A stretch of 12,989 nt of DNA from Verrucomicrobiota bacterium (GCA_029907285.1 JARYMD010000083.1:1-12989); one strand, 5' to 3'. Numbered from the stretch's first letter, positions 1 to 7,314 are shown. The notes: a model not told the origin generated them from the sequence alone. Made by a program: numbers and translations.

Positions 1-153
1 CGTTGCCCGTGAGGCGAGTTTGGTTCGGGCTGGGCCGGGCTGGGAAATATGCGGGTTAACCCACCGCCACCTGCGAAGCTATGTGTTAGTGAACGATCGA
101 CTTGAGCGGCCGCCGCGCCTTTGCGATGCTGCCGTTTACCAATTACAACCGCC

Positions 154-1266
154 ATGTCTGCCCTGGACAACTTGTTTCAAAGGGTGTGGGACGGCCATCG
201 AATAAGCATGGCCGAAGCACGACTGCTTTACGGGTGTTCATTAAACGAGCTCGGCATCCTCGCCGACCGACGGCGCAATTTGGCCAAGAGAGCCGCGTAT
301 GGCGGACAGGGCAACCGCATCGTAACCTACATAGTTGATCGAAACATCAACTACACGAACATCTGCGCAATCGGCTGCAAATTCTGTGCGTTCTACAGAC
401 GCGAAACAGACCCTGATGCTTATGTCATCACTTTTGATGAGTTGGACCGGAAAATCGAGGAAACAATCGCTCTCGGCGGAACACAGATTCTTCTGCAGGG
501 CGGGCATCATCCCAAGTTGCGCCTCGAGTGGTATCTGGAAATGCTCTCTCATATCAAAAACCGTTTTCCTCAGATTAACATCCACGGGTTCAGCCCAAAT
601 GAAATCGTACATCTGAGCAAATTGTACAAAATCGCGATCGCAGACCTGATCAGCCTTTTCAAGTCCGCAGGGCTCGGCTCGATTCCCGGTGGCGGCGCCG
701 AAATTCTGGTTGGTCGGATTCGATCTCAACTGTCCCCCGGCAAGGCCGCCGCAGATCAGTGGTTCGAGGTCATGGACACTGCACACAGGCTCGGGCTGAA
801 CACGTCGGCAACCATGATGTTCGGTCACATTGAAACCATCGATGACCGCCTCTTGCACTTGGACCGGGTCCGGCAACAACAGGACAAGAGCAGAGGGTTC
901 ACAGCTTTCATCTGCTGGACTTTCCAGCCTACAAACACGCGCCTGCAACTGCCGCCTGCCGGTGCGCACGAATACCTCCGCACTCAGGCGCTCAGCCGGA
1001 TTTACCTCGACAATTTCGAGAATGTTCAAAGCTCATGGGTCACGCAGGGGCCTGAGGTCGGGCAGGTCGCGCTTAAGTTCGGCGCAAACGACCTCGGCAG
1101 CATCATGATAGAAGAAAACGTCGTCGCCAAAGCCGGCGCCAAATACCGAATGAGCGTCGCCGACATGCACAGATTGATCTGCGATCTCGGTTATGAACCC
1201 CGGCAACGCGATAATTGGTACCGGCTCGTTGACCAGACAGCTTCGCCAATCGCCTCCCCCACCTGA
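154..1266 (+). CDS. mqnC: Cyclic dehypoxanthinyl futalosine synthase (radical SAM, menaquinone biosynthesis)
   Basis: MqnC cyclises dehypoxanthine futalosine to its cyclic form in the futalosine route to menaquinone, using a [4Fe-4S] cluster and S-adenosylmethionine in the cytoplasm. The 370-residue product has the radical SAM CxxxCxxC motif as CAIGCKFC (C71, C75, C78), followed by GGTQILLQGGHHP (108-120) and SIPGGGAEIL (176-185), which are typical of MqnC rather than the related aminofutalosine synthase MqnE. Length is normal for the family and the frame is intact. I chose the ATG at 154; the open frame reaches a TTG at 121, but those 11 extra residues look unlike the family. No clear Shine-Dalgarno sequence precedes 154. 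Bases 1-153 hold no gene I can support. The gene converges on thiD with a 14-base gap. No other mqn gene is visible. Function is confident; the start is less so. Confidence 0.95.
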   Translation: MSALDNLFQRVWDGHRISMAEARLLYGCSLNELGILADRRRNLAKRAAYGGQGNRIVTYIVDRNINYTNICAIGCKFCAFYRRETDPDAYVITFDELDRKIEETIALGGTQILLQGGHHPKLRLEWYLEMLSHIKNRFPQINIHGFSPNEIVHLSKLYKIAIADLISLFKSAGLGSIPGGGAEILVGRIRSQLSPGKAAADQWFEVMDTAHRLGLNTSATMMFGHIETIDDRLLHLDRVRQQQDKSRGFTAFICWTFQPTNTRLQLPPAGAHEYLRTQALSRIYLDNFENVQSSWVTQGPEVGQVALKFGANDLGSIMIEENVVAKAGAKYRMSVADMHRLICDLGYEPRQRDNWYRLVDQTASPIASPT

Positions 1267-1280
1267 TCCCGCCCACGGCT

Positions 1281-2087
1281 TTATCCAATCCCGGAGAAAT
1301 TCCACGAAAGCACGCCGTGCCCACCCGCTTTGCGCGATCCGGCAATGGCGCCCGCTATGTAGCCCTTGGCACAAATCACAGCCCGGGTTAGGTCATGCCC
1401 TCGCGCCAGCCACGCGGTGATCGCCGCTGAATAGGTGCAGCCTGTCCCGTGAGTTGAAATTCCGCGGACAAATCGCGCGCTCAAGAGCAATTCGGTTTTG
1501 CCGTCAGTGAACAAATCGACTGCTTCGCGCAAGCCCGTGAGATGCCCGCCCTTTACCAGCGCCGCACACCCAAAGCGCTTGTGAATGACTCGCGCAGCCT
1601 CACGCGAGTCTTCTATTGTGCGAATTCGAGCGTCCACCAGAATCTCTGCCTCCGGAACGTTCGGGGTGACCAGCGCGGCCCATGGAAGAAGTTCATCCTG
1701 CAAAACTCGAACAGCGTTTGGCTGAAGCAGACGCGCACCGCTCGTTGCCACCATGACCGGATCAACAACCACACGCAATCCCTTGCGCGCCCGGAGAGAC
1801 GCCGCGACCGCTTTGACAATGGCCGCCGAGTAAAGCATCCCCGTTTTTGCTGCGCGCACCGGGAATCCATCGAGAATCGCATCGATCTGGTCTCTTACAA
1901 TCGCAGGTCGCACGGGTTGAATACTGCGCACGCCAGATGGGTTCTGGGCTGTGACGCAGGTAATCGCCGATGTTCCGTGCACACCAAGAGCGGAAAACGT
2001 TTTGAGGTCAGCTTGAATACCCGCACCCCCGCCGCTGTCTGACCCGGCGATTGTCAGGGCGACGTTCAGTTGCTTTCGATTCGTCAT
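1281..2087 (-). CDS. thiD: Hydroxymethylpyrimidine/phosphomethylpyrimidine kinase
   Basis: ThiD phosphorylates 4-amino-5-hydroxymethyl-2-methylpyrimidine and its monophosphate to the pyrophosphate used in thiamine synthesis. The 268-residue product is a ribokinase-like kinase with N-terminal AGSDSGGGAGIQAD (14-27), VDPVM (108-112), TPN (141-143), and the anion-hole GTGC motif (214-217) containing the expected C217. Length matches single-domain ThiD, with no ThiE fusion. I chose the ATG at 2087 because family similarity starts a few residues later; the open frame extends to 2201, and a GTG at 2111 is another possible start. The Shine-Dalgarno signal is weak. It appears monocistronic, convergent with mqnC and divergent from the gene at 2460. 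I looked for a TPP riboswitch upstream and saw no recognisable CTGAGA core on this strand. Confidence 0.93.
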   Translation of the reverse strand: MTNRKQLNVALTIAGSDSGGGAGIQADLKTFSALGVHGTSAITCVTAQNPSGVRSIQPVRPAIVRDQIDAILDGFPVRAAKTGMLYSAAIVKAVAASLRARKGLRVVVDPVMVATSGARLLQPNAVRVLQDELLPWAALVTPNVPEAEILVDARIRTIEDSREAARVIHKRFGCAALVKGGHLTGLREAVDLFTDGKTELLLSARFVRGISTHGTGCTYSAAITAWLARGHDLTRAVICAKGYIAGAIAGSRKAGGHGVLSWNFSGIG

Positions 2088-2201
2088 CTTTCCAAGCGAG
2101 AGTATTTTCACGCAGATCAAAGTCCAGCTTTCGATTGTTCTTGTTGGCGCGCAATTCCGCACAAAGGCCGTGCGCTGGCAGCAATCGGCTGTCCTGCGCA
2201 T

Positions 2202-2459
2202 CCAGCGATGTCACAGGTGCGCCTCCCCGCGCCCGTCGCGCCGCGCCGCAAGCTTTTGAGCTTGACAGGGATTTGAGCGCGGGAGAAACTTACGCGTGAT
2301 GGTGCCCTTGGAACTTCTCCCGTGGCAGGGCTGGCTTGTGGAAGACGTCCTTCCAATGGCTGAGGGCAGTTTGAGACAGCACAACCATTACCCGGCCTCG
2401 TCCCTTCCACGCGAGTCGGGGATTCAAGCTGGGTCACCGCAACCATAGGAGTAATGCCC
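2202..2459. promoter_or_regulatory. Divergent intergenic region with weak promoter candidate
   Basis: This stretch separates thiD (-) from the secreted-protein gene (+), so promoters for both should lie here. On the plus strand a perfect TTGACA at 2262-2267 is followed after 17 bases by GAAACT (2285-2290), which matches the -10 consensus at only three of six positions. GGGAGAA at 2281-2287 can pair with TTCTCCC at 2315-2321, which would put a hairpin in the leader. The ribosome binding site of the downstream gene, AGGAG at 2447-2451, is clear. The promoter itself is speculative, because -10 and -35 boxes in this phylum are poorly defined. Confidence 0.25.
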
Positions 2460-3596
2460 ATGAAAACCGACCTCATTCCCACAGGACTATTGGCGTTTGC
2501 AGTCATCACCTCGACAAGCCTCTCGGCTTTCGGTGGTGTGATTTTGATCAGCACGCGCTACCAACAAGACACCCAGTTCGCAACCGAGTTCGTCTCGGAT
2601 GAAAAAGGGCCTGGGATGGCAACCCCGGGCGACGTTGCAATGGGATCATTGCTTGCTGACCACGGATACAGCATCCGGATTGTTTTGGATCGTTTACTCG
2701 GGCCCGCTGCGGCGAATATCGGCCATGATCCAGCTGAATTTCTTCAACCGCAGAATCCAGACATGAGCCCCATGCTGGCCATCATGTCCGGCAGTGGCGC
2801 ATCCGCTGATACACCGCCGCCGCCGGAAGGTGTGCCGGTCATGATGGGCGAACACGTTTGCCTTGGGAACAACGCCGCACGCATGGGGTCACTCTACATG
2901 TACAACGGCACAAGCAGCAGCGACCCCAATGAATCCAGCACCCCGCCAGCCACCAAGTATATGAAAGTGGTCGCCCCTGATCACCCAATCATGAAAGGCA
3001 TTCCGACGGATGCACAGGGCCGCGTCAAAATCTTCCGCGACCCCTACCCCGAAGAAAATGCACATATCGCGCCGGGTGGGAAAAAGAACTACGAATACCG
3101 CTGGTGCACGCAGGCAGTCGCAGACGCCGCACCTGGTACAACAATCCTTGGCGTGCTTGACAACGACGAGTCAAGATCGTGTTTCGCGGTCGTAGATGTG
3201 GGCGGAGTGTTGGCCAATGAACAACCGGCTTCCGTCAGGTTGGTCCACATGTTCATGAACGAACAAGGGTCCGGCGGCCCAAGGCGCGTTTTCCTTGCGC
3301 TTACCGAAATTGGTCGCGTGTTGTTCGTCCGCGCTGCCAAGTGGGCCATGGGCGAAGAACTCCAACCTTTCAAGTCATTCAAGATTCTCGATATCACCCC
3401 CCAGGGTGCGCAGGCGATCAAGTTGTCATGGGAAGGTTCTCCTCAACACAACTACCGCATACAGGCCAGCGACGACCTCGCGACCTGGAGCACGGTTGTT
3501 GAGGACGTGGTGGGCCTCGACGGCGTGGCCAGCCGAACGCTCGACATCAGTGCTGCGCCTTCAACGTTGTTCCTGCGAGTGGCTGCCGTGCCATGA
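2460..3596 (+). CDS. Secreted protein of unknown function with C-terminal Verrucomicrobia-type module
   Basis: I do not recognise a function for this 378-residue protein. It begins with a signal peptide: MKT, a hydrophobic stretch to about residue 22, and likely cleavage after LSA (23). The body (26-300) starts with a beta-strand VILIST and a 'LLADHGYSIRIV' segment (64-75), and later has DHPIMKGIP (174-182), TTILGVLDN (227-235), AVVDVGGV (243-250) and a terminal RAAKWAMGEE. That order loosely recalls ThuA-like or glutamine-amidotransferase-like folds, but I see no catalytic triad, so this is only a structural guess. Residues 306-378 form a separate module with LSWEGSPQHNYRIQASDDL followed by ATWSTV, a beta-sandwich-like ending common in exported Verrucomicrobia proteins. 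The start at 2460 is set by AGGAG at 2447-2451, eight bases upstream; the in-frame ATG at 2454 would be too close. It stands alone, with 242 bases before the fumarase gene. Confidence 0.8.
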   Translation: MKTDLIPTGLLAFAVITSTSLSAFGGVILISTRYQQDTQFATEFVSDEKGPGMATPGDVAMGSLLADHGYSIRIVLDRLLGPAAANIGHDPAEFLQPQNPDMSPMLAIMSGSGASADTPPPPEGVPVMMGEHVCLGNNAARMGSLYMYNGTSSSDPNESSTPPATKYMKVVAPDHPIMKGIPTDAQGRVKIFRDPYPEENAHIAPGGKKNYEYRWCTQAVADAAPGTTILGVLDNDESRSCFAVVDVGGVLANEQPASVRLVHMFMNEQGSGGPRRVFLALTEIGRVLFVRAAKWAMGEELQPFKSFKILDITPQGAQAIKLSWEGSPQHNYRIQASDDLATWSTVVEDVVGLDGVASRTLDISAAPSTLFLRVAAVP

Positions 3597-3771
3597 TCGG
3601 AATGGCCTTGGCCCTTGCGCGCAAAGAAACATCAATGGTTGGTTCGAAGCCACAGTGAGTTTCTTTGCCGAAGAAACAAGTGTCTGCGAACCGGACAAAT
3701 TTTTGGCGAAGCGGCCCGAACACCGAGAGCGGAGACGCCTCGTTGGGCATTATGGCACCAAACGCTTGACC

Positions 3772-3789
3772 GGTCTGAGGCGGAGCCTC
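3772..3789 (+). repeat. Short palindromic repeat, copy 1
   Basis: ggtctgaggcggagcctc contains the inverted pair GAGGC/GCCTC around three bases, extendable by one T-A pair. The reverse complement of 6838-6855 matches it at 17 of 18 positions, and the one difference falls in the loop. Both copies are intergenic and lie after a plus-strand gene. This suggests a REP-like dispersed element; two copies in one window is limited evidence. Confidence 0.5.
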
Positions 3790-3800
3790 ACCAACGTTCG

Positions 3801-3829
3801 TTGACAGCCCGGAGACCGGGGGCTAGGTT
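3801..3829 (+). promoter_or_regulatory. Candidate promoter for the fumarase/hyp cluster
   Basis: A perfect TTGACA (3801-3806) is followed by exactly 17 bases and then TAGGTT (3824-3829), which matches the -10 consensus at three of six positions. Transcription would start at about 3836, only a few bases before the GTG start at 3839. That would give a leaderless or nearly leaderless mRNA and agrees with the missing Shine-Dalgarno sequence. The spacer overlaps a hairpin at 3806-3824. This is inference from consensus matching only. Confidence 0.3.
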
Positions 3830-3838
3830 CCTCCGGGC

Positions 3839-4720
3839 GTGCAAGCACTGGAACAGTCATTGACAGAATTGATCCGCCGCACATCTTGCGATCTCCCACA
3901 AGATGTGCGGAACGCGCTTCTTTTGGCAAGGGACTGCGAAGCGAATGATTCACTCGCCGCATCGGTATTGGAGACCATCCACCGCAACATCGATCTGGCC
4001 TGCTCGAGAACACGCCCGATTTGCCAGGATACCGGCAGCGTCTTGTTTTACGTCACCGCACCGTCGTCGTTTGACCGAACGGCATTCAAAAAACTTGCCG
4101 GCAGATGCGTGACCGCAGCCACCGCAAAAGGTTGGTTGCGGCCAAATTCAGTTGACCCGATCACCGGCCGCAACGACGGCACCAACGTCGGCCCCGGAAC
4201 CCCGACTTTTTATTTCGAAGATGGCCCCGATCCAGCCATCACAATAAAGCTCATGCTCAAGGGCGGCGGTTGCGAAAATGTCGGCGCACAGTACTCACTC
4301 CCAGATGCAAGGTTGGGAGCAGACAGAAACCTCGACGGTTGCCGCAAAGCGGTTCTCGATGCTGTCTTTCAGGCTCAGGGAAAAGGATGTGCCCCGGGCG
4401 TGCTTGGCATTTGCATCGGAGGTGATCGCGCGACCGGGTACGAGCACTCGAAAATCCAGTTCCTCCGCCGTTTGGATGACACAAAGCCTGATCCGACCCT
4501 TCGCGCTTTCGAGGAGGACATATTGCGCTCTGCGAACGCGCTCGGGATTGGGCCGATGGGTTTCGGCGGCAAAACCACTTTGCTGGCCGCCAAAGCCTGC
4601 ACCCTGAACCGCTTGCCCGCATCGTACTTCGTCACCGTCAGTTACATGTGCTGGGCGTTCAGACGCCAGGGGGTTGTCCTTGACCAATCAGGCCATATCA
4701 CCCAATGGCTGTATTCATAG
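3839..4720 (+). CDS. Class I fumarate hydratase, alpha subunit (two-subunit, [4Fe-4S])
   Basis: With the beta subunit this forms a class I fumarase that interconverts fumarate and malate in the TCA cycle, or runs in the reductive direction in anaerobes. The alpha subunit carries the oxygen-labile [4Fe-4S] cluster. The 293-residue product has three candidate cluster cysteines in family motifs: ICQDTG (C62), GGCENVG (C145) and GICIGG (C192). It also has GIGPMGFGGKTT (236-247) and a C-terminal RLPASYFVTVSYMCWAFRR segment. Length is normal for the split form. L-tartrate dehydratase is a related alternative that sequence alone does not exclude. The start is a GTG with no visible Shine-Dalgarno sequence. 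The stop codon overlaps the AGGAG of the next small ORF, and the beta subunit begins 294 bases downstream. Confidence 0.93.
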   Translation: MQALEQSLTELIRRTSCDLPQDVRNALLLARDCEANDSLAASVLETIHRNIDLACSRTRPICQDTGSVLFYVTAPSSFDRTAFKKLAGRCVTAATAKGWLRPNSVDPITGRNDGTNVGPGTPTFYFEDGPDPAITIKLMLKGGGCENVGAQYSLPDARLGADRNLDGCRKAVLDAVFQAQGKGCAPGVLGICIGGDRATGYEHSKIQFLRRLDDTKPDPTLRAFEEDILRSANALGIGPMGFGGKTTLLAAKACTLNRLPASYFVTVSYMCWAFRRQGVVLDQSGHITQWLYS

Positions 4721-4729
4721 GAGATCGCT

Positions 4730-4978
4730 GTGAGCAATCCTAACTCGGAAATCCCACTTGGCGCCCCATCAGATATGCCCATGCGTTCAGTCCGGTACGA
4801 TTTCAGGGTTCAAGAAATCCGCGTCCAGGGGATACAATCTCAAATTCCTGACTCGACACTGTTCCGCTCGCGTCGGCCAATTCTGGGAATGCGGCTGCTG
4901 ACACGCGTTAGAGCATGTGACTACTTGTTAGATTTGGCGCGGGTTCCCCAAAGCCCCGCATATTCCTTGATCCCATGA
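4730..4978 (+). CDS. Small hypothetical ORF between fumarase subunits
   Basis: This 82-residue frame starts with GTG at 4730 behind a strong Shine-Dalgarno sequence, AGGAG at 4719-4723 (six-base spacing), which overlaps the alpha-subunit stop. Ribosomes finishing the alpha subunit are therefore well placed to start here. I recognise no family. The product begins MSNPNSEIPLGAPSDMP, is rich in Arg and has no membrane segment, signal peptide or cysteine motif; its C-terminal half does not look strongly coding. It may be a true small protein, the remnant of a longer gene, or a chance frame behind a real initiation site. The initiation signal is the best evidence for it. Confidence 0.4.
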   Translation: MSNPNSEIPLGAPSDMPMRSVRYDFRVQEIRVQGIQSQIPDSTLFRSRRPILGMRLLTRVRACDYLLDLARVPQSPAYSLIP

Positions 4979-5014
4979 AGACATCCGCTTCGCAGACCGC
5001 TCAGACCATAAAAT

Positions 5015-5608
5015 ATGCGGACTAAGCCATTGCAAACACCGTTGAGCGAGGAACGCGTCAGAGAATTGCGCGTCGGCGACAGGGTCGTCATCACCGGTGT
5101 CGTGTTCACAGCACGCGACACAGTCCACAAATACCTCGCAGCCGGCGGCGATTTGCCCGGCGGAGTGGACCTGCGCGGCGGTGTCATTTACCACTGCGGC
5201 CCGGTCGCAGTTCGCGGAAACGACGGGCGATGGCAAATTGTTGCGGCCGGCCCGACCACATCTTATCGGGAGGAACCGTACCAGGCAGAGATCATTCGCA
5301 AATTCGGTCTCAGGGCTGTCATCGGGAAAGGCGGCATGGGCGGCAAAACGTTGGAGGCTTTGAAGCAGCACGGTTGCGTGTATCTTCATGCCGTGGGCGG
5401 CGCAGCGCAGGTGCTGGCAGAATGCGTCACCGCCGTGCAAGATGTCTGGTTTCTCGATGAATTTGGCGCGCCGGAAGCGATGTGGAAACTTGCAGTTGCA
5501 GATTTCCCGGCCGTCGTCACCATGGACGCAACCGGGAACTCATTGCACGAGCTGGTTCGCGCGTCCAGTCAAACCGAGCTTGCAAGAGCACTGTCCGGTT
5601 CGCCATAA
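5015..5608 (+). CDS. Class I fumarate hydratase, beta subunit
   Basis: This is the C-terminal (beta) partner of the class I fumarase. The 197-residue product starts in the usual way (TPLSEERVRELRVGDRVVITG, residues 8-28) and has FTARDTVHKY (31-40), VIYHCGP (57-63), AAGPTTSYRE (77-86), AVIGKGGMGGKT (101-112), HAVGGAA (125-131) and the closing FGAPEAMWKLAV...FPAVVTMDATGNS. All are family landmarks, and length is normal. The ATG at 5015 agrees with homologues, but no Shine-Dalgarno sequence precedes it, which contrasts with the strong one before the small ORF at 4730. hypA follows after 33 bases on the same strand, so co-transcription is likely. As with alpha, tartrate dehydratase is the main alternative. 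Confidence 0.93.
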   Translation: MRTKPLQTPLSEERVRELRVGDRVVITGVVFTARDTVHKYLAAGGDLPGGVDLRGGVIYHCGPVAVRGNDGRWQIVAAGPTTSYREEPYQAEIIRKFGLRAVIGKGGMGGKTLEALKQHGCVYLHAVGGAAQVLAECVTAVQDVWFLDEFGAPEAMWKLAVADFPAVVTMDATGNSLHELVRASSQTELARALSGSP

Positions 5609-5641
5609 CGAGTTCATGCACACAACCACGGGAGTTCCCGA

Positions 5642-5983
5642 ATGCACGAGGTGAGCTTGATGCAGGAAGCGGTCCGCATGGCGTTGGATTACGCTGCGTC
5701 GGCAGGCGCAAGCCGGGTCCATAAGCTCCGGCTGCGTGTCGGCGCCATGAGCGGCGTCGTTCCCGATGCACTCCGGTTCGCATTCGATGTCGTTTGCCGC
5801 GGAACACCCGCAGAAGGCGCCGTGCTCGAAATTGATCACGTCCCGGCTGTGTGCTGGTGCTCGAAATGTCAATCGGAGTTCGAATGCGAGGATCTCATCA
5901 ACGAATGCCCAAAATGCCACGAAATCAGCAGCGAATTGCGGCGTGGCACCGAGCTCGACCTCGCGAGTGTGGAGGTGTCTTGA
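5642..5983 (+). CDS. hypA: Hydrogenase/urease nickel incorporation protein HypA
   Basis: HypA is a small zinc metallochaperone that delivers nickel, together with HypB, to the large subunit of NiFe hydrogenases in the cytoplasm. The 113-residue product has the invariant N-terminal MHE, where His2 is the nickel ligand. It also has the structural zinc site CSKC (73-76) and CPKC (89-92) and the usual core 'LRLRVGAMSGVVPDALRFAF'. The start has a good Shine-Dalgarno sequence, GGAG at 5631-5634, seven bases away. It sits 33 bases after the fumarase beta gene, and hypB starts one base after its stop. No hydrogenase structural genes or hypCDEF lie in the window. Urease nickel delivery is a possible second use. 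Confidence 0.95.
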   Translation: MHEVSLMQEAVRMALDYAASAGASRVHKLRLRVGAMSGVVPDALRFAFDVVCRGTPAEGAVLEIDHVPAVCWCSKCQSEFECEDLINECPKCHEISSELRRGTELDLASVEVS

Positions 5984-5984
5984 A

Positions 5985-6836
5985 ATGTGCATGGAATGCG
6001 GATGCGGATTAGGCGAAAGTGGACAAGCGATTCATCAACCCGGAGCGGGTGCCACCGCCCATGGAGCGGCTGTGCCCGGTGCAGCTCATCATGACGATGA
6101 GCCACACGGCCACCCACATCAGCATCAACATCACCACGATCAAGCGGATTCAGCACACCTCGACTCTGACCAGAGCAAACCGCAAATCGTCGAGCTGAAC
6201 AGGTCGCTCCTGACCAAAAACGAAAGGATCGCCGAACGCAACAGAGGTTTCTTCCGCGCAAAAGGAGTGTTCGTCATCAGCGTCCTCTCCTCCCCAGGCT
6301 CGGGCAAAACAACACTCATCCAACAAACTGCCCTTGCGAGTTCAGGACGATTCAGGACCGGTGTGATAGTAGGCGACCTTGCCACCGACAACGACGCCGC
6401 CCGGCTCCGAGCTGCAAACATACCCGCAGTGCAGGTCAACACCGGCACAGTGTGCCACCTCGACGCCGCTATGATCGAACAGGCATGTGCCAGGCTCGAC
6501 CTGGATTCAATCGACCTCCTCATAATCGAAAACGTCGGCAATCTGGTCTGCCCCGCCGCATACGATCTGGGCGAAAACCTGCGCGTGGTCCTCCTCTCAG
6601 TAACCGAGGGCGAAGACAAACCGCTCAAGTACCCGCCGCTCTTCCACTCGGCCAATGTCGCCCTAATAACAAAATCCGACCTCGCAGCCGCAGCGGGTTG
6701 GGACCGCGAAAGCGCAATTGCAAACCTCCGCAAAATCAGCCACCACGCTGCCATCTTCGAAGTTTCAGCCAAAACCGGCCAAGGTATGAACCAATGGCTG
6801 GATTTTCTTTCCTCGCGCGTTCGTTCCATCCAATAG
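5985..6836 (+). CDS. hypB: Hydrogenase nickel incorporation GTPase HypB
   Basis: HypB is a SIMIBI-class GTPase that works with HypA in nickel insertion into NiFe hydrogenase. The 283-residue product keeps the N-terminal high-affinity metal motif CxxCGCG (C2, C5, C7). A His-rich nickel-storage stretch follows at about 35-58, with more than ten histidines. The G domain has the P-loop SSPGSGKTTL (102-111), the metal-site TVCHLD (C157, H158), ENVGNLVCP (C189) and TKSD (229-232). The open frame extends upstream, but the ATG at 5985 gives the conserved start and has GGAGG (5971-5975) nine bases before it inside the end of hypA. The one-base gap to hypA suggests translational coupling. All key residues are present. 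Confidence 0.96.
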   Translation: MCMECGCGLGESGQAIHQPGAGATAHGAAVPGAAHHDDEPHGHPHQHQHHHDQADSAHLDSDQSKPQIVELNRSLLTKNERIAERNRGFFRAKGVFVISVLSSPGSGKTTLIQQTALASSGRFRTGVIVGDLATDNDAARLRAANIPAVQVNTGTVCHLDAAMIEQACARLDLDSIDLLIIENVGNLVCPAAYDLGENLRVVLLSVTEGEDKPLKYPPLFHSANVALITKSDLAAAAGWDRESAIANLRKISHHAAIFEVSAKTGQGMNQWLDFLSSRVRSIQ

Positions 6837-6837
6837 C

Positions 6838-6855
6838 GAGGCTCTGCCTCAGACC
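6838..6855 (-). repeat. Short palindromic repeat, copy 2 (possible hypB terminator)
   Basis: gaggctctgcctcagacc begins one base after the hypB stop and forms a GAGGC/GCCTC stem around TCT. It is the inverted counterpart of 3772-3789, with one mismatch in 18 that falls in the loop. It lies where an operon terminator would, but no T-run follows, so it is better called a repeat that might also stabilise or end the transcript. Confidence 0.5.
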
Positions 6856-7221
6856 AATCGGGCAACCGGTCCAGAAGCCGCCCGAAAGCGCCCCGCCGGC
6901 CTGTGTACCTTGCTCCCCTCGCTAAAATGTGCCCGCTCCGCCCGCGCGCTTTTCCATGGCAAAGCTGTTCACTGTGACTTGCAACCAGCAATTCACGGTT
7001 CTTTGCCAGTTGAGCCCTTTGACAATTCCGAAGTCCACGGCCGTGCTGTCCAGCATTTTGGCATTGCCAAGCGGGTGGATCGCATACTGTCCCGATATGG
7101 GACGGCCGAAGCAGGCGGTGTTAATAATTTTTACTTGCATGTGTCGCGTTCTGTGAAATATTGGGCCCATTCGCGTACGGGTACAGTCGAGACGAAATTT
7201 CCCAACACCGATGGTTTTGTC

Positions 7222-7314
7222 ATGAAAAGGCCAAAAACAGTGTTTCACTTCGTCGGCGTGGTCACGCTGTGGTCCTTGGTTCCCGCCATCCTTTTTCTCC
7301 TCGCAACAAGGTAG
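7222..7314 (+). CDS. Possible 30-residue single-membrane-span peptide
   Basis: An ATG at 7222 opens a frame starting MKRPK, followed by about 20 mostly hydrophobic residues (VFHFVGVVTLWSLVPAILF) and ending LLATR. This has the form of a positive-inside single membrane helix, or of a signal peptide detached from its protein. There is no clear Shine-Dalgarno sequence and no known homologue that I recall. The same frame is open further upstream without a motif. It could be chance or a remnant of a decayed exported-protein gene; I list it only because the charge and hydrophobicity pattern is tidy. Confidence 0.18.
   Translation: MKRPKTVFHFVGVVTLWSLVPAILFLLATR

Larger units (their letters stand above)
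3597..3838. other. Intergenic region between secreted-protein gene and fumarase cluster
   Basis: There is no supported gene here; the short open frames look like chance. It contains a perfect 6-base stem with 3-base loop at 3776-3790, part of an 18-base element found again in inverted orientation after hypB. A second imperfect hairpin (AGCCCGG, loop AGA, CCGGG with a bulge) lies at 3806-3824. A candidate promoter for the fumarase genes overlaps that second hairpin. Confidence 0.5.

Noticed and set aside
1..205. Open frame from the window edge to 205 as the end of an upstream gene
   Set aside because: It would overlap the mqnC start by about 50 bases, and its sequence shows no recognisable domain. 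Another frame stops at 59, so any upstream gene end cannot be decided from this window.
241..1029. 262-codon open frame on the minus strand inside mqnC
   Set aside because: It is antisense to a clearly recognised MqnC with intact motifs, and its product has no family features. It is a by-product of GC-rich codon use.
2088..2459. TPP riboswitch upstream of thiD
   Set aside because: No CTGAGA core or matching downstream element is visible on the minus strand. The nearby CTGAGG on the plus strand lacks the surrounding conserved helices.
6140..6991. 283-codon minus-strand frame over hypB
   Set aside because: The plus strand encodes an intact HypB with all metal and GTP motifs. The antisense product shows no motif.
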